The notes beneath the pieces were generated by a model. It saw only the letters and a list, made by a program, of their open reading frames with translations, was not told where the DNA came from and searched no databases. The position numbers and the translations under genes are program-made. A stretch of DNA of 36,286 nt, taken from IMG/VR virus record IMGVR_UViG_3300021182_000010, positions 1-36,286 of that record; one strand, written 5' to 3'. Positions 30,868 to 36,286 of the stretch are shown here, piece after piece. The number at the start of each line of letters is the position of its first letter. Within the stretch, counting starts at the first letter, position 1. The stretch comes from a virus.

Positions 30868-31226
30868 TAAGAATCAGCCTTCTCTACCTTGTGACCGTCA
30901 ATGATTGCCGTCTTGCTCATCGGCTCGAATCCAGTTTTGACTTTTTCCGCGTTCCGGGCCTTTGACTCTGCTTCCTGCTCTGAACGCGCCTCAAAGACTG
31001 CTCGATTCTTCAGCGGTGGAAAGCCCTCATAAGCCGTCTTCCATGCCGTCCAGAATTCCAGATCAACCGCAGTCGTGGAGAATGCCCGCGCTGGCATCCA
31101 CACGCCGCTCTCAGTCTTCGTTTCGTAAGTCCCGGCCAACTTCACCGTGATATTGCGATTCTTGGGATGATGCAAAACCAAACCGTTTGGTAAACGGCAA
31201 CCGATTAGAACTGTTTCCTTCGCCAT
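30867..31226 (-). CDS. Hypothetical structural-region protein, 119 aa
   Basis: The product starts LIGCRLPNGLVLHHPKNRNI and contains VKLAGTYETKTESGVWMPAR, followed by charged helices and the ending DGHKVEKADS. Small beta-rich proteins of this kind often follow the capsid gene in DUF2184-type phages. No function was recognised; a head or connector accessory role is possible. Confidence 0.7.
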   Translation of the reverse strand: MAKETVLIGCRLPNGLVLHHPKNRNITVKLAGTYETKTESGVWMPARAFSTTAVDLEFWTAWKTAYEGFPPLKNRAVFEARSEQEAESKARNAEKVKTGFEPMSKTAIIDGHKVEKADS

Positions 31227-31240
31227 GACTTACCTTTCAA

Positions 31241-31283
31241 GGAGCGGCGCTAGGCCGCGCTGAGGCCGCGCAATGGCGGCTCC
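31241..31283 (-). other. GC-rich structured gap after the capsid gene
   Basis: This is the core of the 68-base gap between the capsid and the 119-residue gene. The ends (GGAGC and GCTCC) pair, and the direct repeat GGCCGCGC (31253-31260 and 31264-31271) lies inside, so a hairpin is likely in the transcript. There is no T run, so it is a stabilising or attenuating structure rather than a clear terminator. Confidence 0.4.
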
Positions 31284-31294
31284 TGTTAGACCGC

Positions 31295-32341
31295 TTACAC
31301 GCCGAGCAACTGCGCAACCAGGAACGGACGGAAGATAATCGTTCCCCATGTTCCTTGGCTCGTCTTCTGTTTGAAACTGGACAGATCGATCTTAATCGGA
31401 TGCGCCCGCAATTTCTCAGTGAATGCTGTGGTAGCCGTGCGCTGGCCTGCCATTTCGTCGGCAATGAGTTGAACCAGTTCCCCGGAAGTGGTCGAGTACT
31501 CAGGGGCAGTCTCGATCTTCATCTTCGGGAAGTTCTTCTTCAGCATGTCCTGAACGTTTACGTTGTAGGTGTTGGTCAGCGTCAGATACACCTGAGAAGT
31601 AGGCGACATTGCCAGCGTCATCGGCGAAGCCATATCAAGTTCCACGAGGCCGTTTGCCTGAGATACAAGCTGCCCGTAGAGCGCCTTGATATCGTTGTAG
31701 ACATAGATGGCCCCGTTTGGGTCTGTTGCCTTCTGAGCCCATGTAACCAATGAGCCTTCTGCGATTGGAGCAATGGGCGCCGAGAGCGACGGATCGTTCA
31801 GTAATCCGTAGTTCGCGATACCCTCGATGCCGAAGAAATAGCTCTTGTTCTGGAACTTGTTGAGCGTGAGGACAGACGCCACGCGCTGGCGGTTTGCCCA
31901 GTCGATGCGAGCAAGGCCCATCTTTTCAAGTTCGCGCTCGCCCCACTGAGTGATGACCTGATACGTGTAGGACTGGCGCTGAACCCAGTTTACGTTTGCA
32001 CCAGCTATGCCCGTCTCTGAGTAATCGCCATACGAGCTAACCATGCCGGTCGATTCGACAATCGGGAACATCGCTGTTTCCAAAGTCCAATCACCCTTCT
32101 TGGTTTCCTCGCCTACAATCTCCGTTGCCTTCATCGGGGCCAAGAGAACTTCGATCACCTTGGGGTCGATGTAGGTGGACAGAAACGCAGGGATGCCGCT
32201 GTTCGACACAGTGACAAGCTCTGGCTGTGCATCCATTGCCAACAGGCCGCCGCGCTCTTTTTCAGTGCGCTGCAACTGGGCGTCGACTCCCATAAATTCG
32301 ATGCCCCACTTCCGCGATACTGCTTCCAAATGACGGTCCAT
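31295..32341 (-). CDS. Major capsid protein (DUF2184)
   Basis: The ATG at 32341 (MDRHLEAVSRKWGIEFMGVD) shares one base with the upstream stop (TAATG); the longer frame is a shadow of that gene. The 348-residue protein has the DUF2184 features: NSGIPAFLSTYIDPKVIEVL, then KATEIVGEETKKGDW, TGMVSSYGDYSETG, VNWVQRQSYTYQVITQWGER, and a C-terminal FKQKTSQGTWGTIIFRP. The fold is expected to be HK97-like. The neighbours (cement protein and protease/scaffold) fit. Confidence 0.9.
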   Translation of the reverse strand: MDRHLEAVSRKWGIEFMGVDAQLQRTEKERGGLLAMDAQPELVTVSNSGIPAFLSTYIDPKVIEVLLAPMKATEIVGEETKKGDWTLETAMFPIVESTGMVSSYGDYSETGIAGANVNWVQRQSYTYQVITQWGERELEKMGLARIDWANRQRVASVLTLNKFQNKSYFFGIEGIANYGLLNDPSLSAPIAPIAEGSLVTWAQKATDPNGAIYVYNDIKALYGQLVSQANGLVELDMASPMTLAMSPTSQVYLTLTNTYNVNVQDMLKKNFPKMKIETAPEYSTTSGELVQLIADEMAGQRTATTAFTEKLRAHPIKIDLSSFKQKTSQGTWGTIIFRPFLVAQLLGV

Positions 32342-33519
32342 TATGCACCCCACGTTGAAATTTGCACGAGCTCGCCAACTGCGGCGGATGTTCCAGTGAG
32401 CGGAAAAGCCTTCCAATTGGTAAGGGCTACTCCCGCAGTAGTGGTCAGATTGTCGCCAGCCGCGTAAGCCGTAGCCGGAATGCTGAGCGTGTAGACTCCG
32501 GTCGAACCAGGCAAGCCGCTGATCTGTGATTCAACGACCGTATTGGCTGCTACGTTTGCGCCCGTGGTGGCGTCTACGACTGGCTGTCCGACGCCGAAGG
32601 AACCGGAACCAACCGCCGTGACCGTAACAGTCAACCCAAAGGTCAGGACAGCAGAGGCCGAAGCCACGTAGGCCGTGCCGCGATGGCTGATCGTATACAC
32701 GCCAGTAGAACCTGTCGTGCCGCTCGTCTGTCCGGTGATGGTTGCGCTTGCCGGATAACTGGCATGAGTGATGGAGTCGCCAACGGAAATGTACTGCGAA
32801 ACCGCCGTGATCTTGACCACACCGCCAAAGCAAGTGCAAGAAACAGCGCTCGCCGTGTTGGTTCCGCTTAGAACATATGTTCCCGCGCCGCCAACCGTGC
32901 CGCCTGAATCCTGTGAGACAACAGTCTGACTGCCAGCGATGCCGGTAACGTTGGCTAGCGTGTCTCCAATGCTGATGAGTCCGGTCACAGCCGTCACGTC
33001 GATACGGCTACTGTCTCCCGCATGAGCCGAAGCCGTGAACGTAGCTCCCAAACTTCCCGTATTCGTGGAGCCTAGAGTGGCCGTCACAGATCCGGCAGTG
33101 CCGACCGAAGTCGTAAGCGAACCATCCAAGTAGGACGCATAGAGCGTACTCGCCTTGGTGATCGAAGAAGGACCGGCATTCTTGGCGAGAAAATCTCCAG
33201 CCCGCATGAGCGTGACCGGGAATCCTGGAGGAATCAACATCCCAGACGCTTGCAGGTACTCGGTCAAAAGACCCTGCTGATCGCGGTGGACGAATCCATC
33301 GGGCTCTGCCGGATACTGGCCTTGGCTGGTAACCGTGCGGCCATCCGACTCAACCCACGCGAAACTGCCAATCGTTACGCCGTTGGGACCGGTTACGAAC
33401 GCTCCACCATCAGGAGTGAGGGCGGTAGCGCGGGGATTGGCGCTTGCGAAATCACCTTCGACCCCATAAGGGTTTTCCCGGTTGACCCGCGTTTGAAAAC
33501 TTCCAATAAGATTGGTCAT
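32341..33519 (-). CDS. Gp24-like structural cement protein with C-terminal repeats
   Basis: The N-terminal part (about 1-125: SFQTRVNRENPYGVEGDFAS, then SFAWVESDGRTVTSQG and SGMLIPPGFPVTLMRAGDF) matches the Gp24-type cement protein, which binds the capsid surface. Then about 160-375 hold three related beta segments of about 60-75 residues, each with VTAV or ITAV, a G-D or G-Q turn and the ending GTYVLSG, GVYTISH or GVYTLSI. The C-terminus returns to the core (NWKAFPLTGTSAAVGELVQI). At 392 aa it is much longer than a bare cement protein, so the repeats are probably an exposed insert. Confidence 0.78.
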   Translation of the reverse strand: MTNLIGSFQTRVNRENPYGVEGDFASANPRATALTPDGGAFVTGPNGVTIGSFAWVESDGRTVTSQGQYPAEPDGFVHRDQQGLLTEYLQASGMLIPPGFPVTLMRAGDFLAKNAGPSSITKASTLYASYLDGSLTTSVGTAGSVTATLGSTNTGSLGATFTASAHAGDSSRIDVTAVTGLISIGDTLANVTGIAGSQTVVSQDSGGTVGGAGTYVLSGTNTASAVSCTCFGGVVKITAVSQYISVGDSITHASYPASATITGQTSGTTGSTGVYTISHRGTAYVASASAVLTFGLTVTVTAVGSGSFGVGQPVVDATTGANVAANTVVESQISGLPGSTGVYTLSIPATAYAAGDNLTTTAGVALTNWKAFPLTGTSAAVGELVQISTWGA

Positions 33520-33526
33520 ATTTTCC

Positions 33527-34963
33527 TCACATCACCTGAATTTGGCGGTTCGCGCCGGTAAACTTCTCTTCGATGTTGATGCTCGCGTCGAAGGCTACCC
33601 GAGCCGATGGCTTGGAAGCCTGTTGCGCCAGATTGAACAGCGCCCTCAATGCAGGAACGCCGGTCACGTCCTTGTGGTCGATCTTCATCTGATCGAGCGC
33701 GAATCCGTAGATGGCTTCAGCTGAGTCTTGCGCCAGAACATCACCCACGACCGGGCGCACTGCGCGGCGGGCGTCTTCTGCCTCGCGGAGTTCCGCGCGG
33801 AACTCATCCATTGCGTGTTTCATGCTGTCCTCCGCTTTCTTCTTCTCTTCCTCGGGATCGGCGTCCTTCGCCTTCTTGGCCATATCCTTGGCCTTCTTCT
33901 CGTACTCCTTGCGCTTGGCGCGGTCCTCGTCGTCCTCTTCGGCGTCCTTGGCGGTCTTGTGCTCCGGCTCGCCCTCTTCTTCAGCGGCCCATTCCTCGAA
34001 GGACATATCCTTGGCCCGCTTCGGTTTGGAGTCCTTGGCCTTCTTGTCTGAAGCCTTGCGTAGACTGGCGGGCATCGAATCGTCGCCCGGATCGTCCGCA
34101 CTGCCGTCCTTGCGCATCTGGGACCACATAGCCCGCTCTTCGCTGGTCTGTGCATCCTTGGCGATGCGGTCCTTGGCCTTCTTCGGCTCCTCTTCCTCGG
34201 CAGCATCCTTGGCGGCATCGAGAGCCATGCGAGTAGGCTCCATGCGAAGTTCTGCGTCCATGGCCAGTAATTTGGGTTCGAGAGATGCGATATCGCACCG
34301 CTTGCGGGTTAGCCCAATCACCAGAGGCTTGAGGGCCGCGTCCTGGGCCAGCTTCGGAGAAGCCGCACAGAGGATTGCGTAAAGAGCTTTGCCGAATTTC
34401 GTTTCCGTCATTTTTGTCTCCAATCCTTCGTCCGCCGCCATGACATCCGATCCAGCGCGGCCTGCTTTAACCAGCGCAACATGATTCCCTTGAATATCGC
34501 GCATAACCCCGTCATACCGCTGTCCCTCGTACATCCCCGGCGTCATGTCGGCCCGGTAGCGATACGAGGACGACAACTCCCGAACCGTGTCTGTCTCTAC
34601 TCCGGCGATAGCGTCCACATCCCAAACGCACAAATCCGCAATCAGATATGGAGCTTGAAACTCCACATCTGAGCCGATTGTTCCTGCGATTGAATCCTGT
34701 TTGGGGTCTTCCGCGCTTACTGCCGTGTGCTTGAACATCAACTGCACGCGGGCGAAGGATGGAGCCGCTTTGGCTAGTTCTCCGGGATCGCGCAACAGGT
34801 AATAGATGCGCTCCGGCTCCAGTCCCAACTTGTTTGCGTCGGGAATCTCTCGCCCGTAATAGGGATTTACGGTAGCCTTGGAGATCGGAGTCCGCAGGAT
34901 ATGCAAACGTCCGTCTGCGTCGTATCGCCGATTCTTCAGGGCTGAGTCGCACGCAATCTCCAT
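33527..34963 (-). CDS. DUF2213 prohead protease fused to scaffold
   Basis: The N-terminal 185 residues are a DUF2213 protease: GREIPDANKLGLEPERIYYL, RVQLMFKHTAVSAEDPKQD, VRELSSSYRYRADMTPGMYE and RDIQGNHVALVKAGRAGSD. The His, the Ser before Y-R-Y and the NHVALV motif are probable catalytic or structural residues. About residues 250-400 form a highly charged helical scaffold with many copies of AKD or KKAKD. The C-terminus (SINIEEKFTGANRQIQV) probably binds the capsid protein. Fused protease-scaffold proteins cut themselves out as the head matures. It carries the palindrome copy at 34284. Confidence 0.82.
   Translation of the reverse strand: MEIACDSALKNRRYDADGRLHILRTPISKATVNPYYGREIPDANKLGLEPERIYYLLRDPGELAKAAPSFARVQLMFKHTAVSAEDPKQDSIAGTIGSDVEFQAPYLIADLCVWDVDAIAGVETDTVRELSSSYRYRADMTPGMYEGQRYDGVMRDIQGNHVALVKAGRAGSDVMAADEGLETKMTETKFGKALYAILCAASPKLAQDAALKPLVIGLTRKRCDIASLEPKLLAMDAELRMEPTRMALDAAKDAAEEEEPKKAKDRIAKDAQTSEERAMWSQMRKDGSADDPGDDSMPASLRKASDKKAKDSKPKRAKDMSFEEWAAEEEGEPEHKTAKDAEEDDEDRAKRKEYEKKAKDMAKKAKDADPEEEKKKAEDSMKHAMDEFRAELREAEDARRAVRPVVGDVLAQDSAEAIYGFALDQMKIDHKDVTGVPALRALFNLAQQASKPSARVAFDASINIEEKFTGANRQIQVM
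34284..34299. promoter_or_regulatory. Recurring palindrome, copy 4
   Basis: The + strand sequence is GATGCGATATCGCACC, differing at one base from the copy at 9800-9815; its inner 12 bp are fully symmetrical. It lies inside the protease/scaffold gene in a different reading frame from copies 2 and 3, so the conservation is at DNA level. Confidence 0.55.
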
Positions 34964-35042
34964 ACGCTCTTGAGGTTTGCACTATGAAAACGCGATTGCA
35001 AGGAGCGCGAAGAAAAACAAAGGCATAATGTAAAATTAGTTT

Positions 35043-35168
35043 ATGGCTAGACCAAAAAAAGATAGATGTATGAAGGGTCACAAGTTCAAACCTGGATCTG
35101 GACGCCACCGGTGCGGGATTTGCCAGAGCGCATATTGGAGACGGTGGAAGGCTTCTCAGAAGGCGTAA
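35043..35168 (+). CDS. Possible small zinc-finger protein on the opposite strand
   Basis: This 41-residue frame reads MARPKKDRCMKGHKFKPGSG, then HRCGICQSAYWRRWKASQKA. C-x3-H ... C-x2-C followed by basic residues is a common phage zinc-finger layout (CxxGH ... RCxxC). It lies antisense, between the protease/scaffold and head morphogenesis genes, and overlaps the 3' end of the latter. No ribosome binding site is visible and the AT-rich upstream bases hold no clear promoter. It is listed because the motif is good. Confidence 0.42.
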   Translation: MARPKKDRCMKGHKFKPGSGRHRCGICQSAYWRRWKASQKA

Positions 35169-35946
35169 ATGGCAATACCGACCTCCCAACACACCGGCAC
35201 GAAATCAACTCCCCAGGAAGAATCCACTTCTTAACCGCCGAATCGTACATCCCCTTTGCGATCTCGTACCGCTTGCCGTTCATGGCTACGTGCGTAGGCC
35301 GTGGCGTTCTTCCAGCGTGCGAGTGGAGCCATATCGCCTCAGTAATTCCTAATTCTGTCTGGCGGGCCTTCTGGACGACCGAATTCGCCTTATTGCTCTG
35401 ATCCCTTGCAATGAGCCATGCCCGGTTCGATGCCACCTTGTACCGCCCGCGAATCTCCGCAACCATCGACTTCAGATCGCGTCCCGCCGCGTAGTTGCGC
35501 ATGACGATACCTTCGACATCTCGCAGATATTGCGCAGGAATCGACCGAATGAGCCCAACATTCTCCGCAAGAGACGCCTCGAAAGCATCGCGCATGGCAT
35601 CCGTCATGGTGAACTCGATTGACCAGCCAGCATCGCGCAGAGCCATCCGCATTGCCGCGTCAGTGCCCCGGAATTGCCCCTTGACGAACTCTTCGGCTAC
35701 CTTTGGGGCTGTCTCATCGAATCGAGCTGTCCATTGTCCAAACAGCCGCTTTACCTCTTCCCGCATCTGCTCTGCTGGTGTGGAGTCTTGCGCGAGGACG
35801 GGCGGATCGACCTTGCGCTGCGCCTTGAGCCAATACTCCACCGATGCAGCCATCTCGCCGATGAGAGAGAGTAGGCGCCTCCGGTAACGCTGGCGTACAC
35901 CAGCATTGGGCCAGACGGCGCGGGCTGCTTTTGGTTTAGGATTCAT
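35086..35946 (-). CDS. SPP1 gp7-like head morphogenesis protein
   Basis: The 286-residue protein has a basic N-terminus, a helical region (DAAMRMALRDAGWSIEFTMT) and the family core: SIPAQYLRDVEGIVMRNYAA, then AGRDLKSMVAEIRGRY, ARDQSNKANSVVQKARQTEL, WLHSHAGRTPRPTHVAMNGK and PGELISCRCVGRSVLPF. The R-D-Q, the H-x-G-x-x-R-P-x-H and the C-R-C motifs mark the Mu-gpF/SPP1-gp7 family. It is a minor head protein injected or held in the portal region. It overlaps its upstream neighbour by 11 bases. Confidence 0.88.
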   Translation of the reverse strand: MNPKPKAARAVWPNAGVRQRYRRRLLSLIGEMAASVEYWLKAQRKVDPPVLAQDSTPAEQMREEVKRLFGQWTARFDETAPKVAEEFVKGQFRGTDAAMRMALRDAGWSIEFTMTDAMRDAFEASLAENVGLIRSIPAQYLRDVEGIVMRNYAAGRDLKSMVAEIRGRYKVASNRAWLIARDQSNKANSVVQKARQTELGITEAIWLHSHAGRTPRPTHVAMNGKRYEIAKGMYDSAVKKWILPGELISCRCVGRSVLPFTPSEKPSTVSNMRSGKSRTGGVQIQV

Positions 35947-36067
35947 TCTTCTTCGGAGGGACGTACCGTAATACCGGTCTTGACTGCATCACCATGACGT
36001 GAATGTCGATCACTTCAAGGCGCGTCAACTGTCTTGGTTGACGCGCAATAAACGCTGGTACGCTCAT
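35936..36067 (-). CDS. Small hypothetical protein, 43 aa
   Basis: The ATG at 36067 overlaps the portal stop (ATGA), and the stop (TAA) lies inside the start region of the head morphogenesis gene. The product begins MSVPAFIARQPRQLTRLEVI and ends LRYVPPKKNES. Coupling on both sides supports it. A perfect inverted repeat lies within it. No function was recognised. Confidence 0.55.
   Translation of the reverse strand: MSVPAFIARQPRQLTRLEVIDIHVMVMQSRPVLRYVPPKKNES
36020..36046. repeat. Perfect 10-bp inverted repeat
   Basis: GCGCGTCAAC (36020-36029) and GTTGACGCGC (36037-36046) are separated by a 7-base spacer. The hairpin would form in the transcript of the 43-residue gene and also contains GTTGAC. 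It has no T run. It may be an operator-like dyad or an mRNA structure that limits translation. Confidence 0.6.
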
Positions 36068-36286
36068 GCAGTTCCCTTTCCTAGGCTAGCCCCAAGCTCC
36101 TCTTCTGCGGGCTGCTCGATCTCTTTGTCTATATCTATCCCCTGGTAGCCGCTGTCAGGATCACGCGCCAGCCGCTCACGCTCTTCCGTTGAATCGATCA
36201 CGCCCCGGTCTATGAGGTTGCCAGCCCGGATGCTTTCGTTCACGCGCATGTTGGAAATCTGCTCCTCGGTCATCTCGTAGAGCGGA
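36064..36286 (-). CDS. Portal protein, C-terminal fragment (DUF1073-type)
   Basis: The frame is open to the window edge, so the gene starts outside; the ATG at 36273 is probably internal. The visible 73 residues begin PLYEMTEEQISNMRVNESIR and contain DRGVIDSTEERERLARDPDS followed by GYQGID, a pattern typical of DUF1073 portal C-termini. An acidic tail ends the protein. The portal forms the head vertex through which DNA is packaged and ejected. The downstream gene is coupled by ATGA. Confidence 0.78.
   Translation of the reverse strand, partial: PLYEMTEEQISNMRVNESIRAGNLIDRGVIDSTEERERLARDPDSGYQGIDIDKEIEQPAEEELGASLGKGTA

Noticed and set aside
33711-34382. + strand open frame of 223 codons opposite the scaffold
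   Set aside because: It is Ser/Ala-rich and results from the Lys/Asp codons of the scaffold read backwards.

Overview
The window is part of the genome of a tailed phage, or a prophage, with a contractile tail (myovirus morphology). It has two converging blocks. Genes on the + strand run from 1 to 11889 (early and replication functions). Genes on the - strand run from 36286 down to 11916 (head, tail, fibres, lysis). The blocks meet tail to tail with only 26 bases between stop codons. I see no terminase, integrase, repressor, DNA polymerase or tRNA, so the genome continues at both ends. A signal-peptide lipoprotein in the lysis region suggests a Gram-negative-type host. The sequence does not let me name the host, and nothing proves lysogeny.

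Plus-strand block: a truncated repeat protein (1-489) is followed by about 740 bases without a convincing gene, holding small repeats, hairpins and one copy of a recurring palindrome. Next come a small gene with an in-frame stop, a sigma70-like promoter, a small hypothetical gene and a structured leader. The recombination and replication genes follow: an ERF-family annealing protein, a KTSC/coiled-coil protein, small KTSC and hypothetical genes, an SF2 helicase, an SNF2-like helicase fused to a beta-class DNA methyltransferase, a CHC2-type zinc-finger primase-like protein, an ASCH-domain protein, two HNH-type proteins and several tiny Cys-rich proteins. Most neighbours overlap by ATGA, GTGA or TAATG, so translation is probably coupled.

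Minus-strand block, in order of transcription: portal C-terminus, a small gene, SPP1-gp7-like head protein, DUF2213 protease/scaffold, Gp24-like cement protein, DUF2184 major capsid protein, DUF4054 connector, HK97-gp10-like protein, two paralogous fibre-like proteins, LIC_12616-like neck/tail terminator, DUF3383 sheath, tube, tail chaperones with a probable -1 frameshift, tape measure, Dit-like protein, hub, Gp138/V-type spike, gp25/W-like, baseplate J, DUF2612, a gp53-like fibre, and a 1121-residue Cys-rich beta-helix fibre with a signal peptide. A lysis cassette comes last: a TM/coiled-coil protein, a small Pro-rich protein, a putative holin, a lipoprotein, a small protein and a Tlde1/L,D-transpeptidase-like enzyme.

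The most unusual points are: (1) four near-identical copies of a 16-bp palindrome, GGTGCGATATCGCACC; (2) the helicase-methyltransferase fusion beside a second helicase; (3) the secreted-looking, Cys-rich fibre; (4) a nested-helix RNA leader before the annealing protein; (5) two early promoters sharing spacer sequence, one of which would give a leaderless message. All family assignments come from reading motifs and gene order by eye, without a database search.
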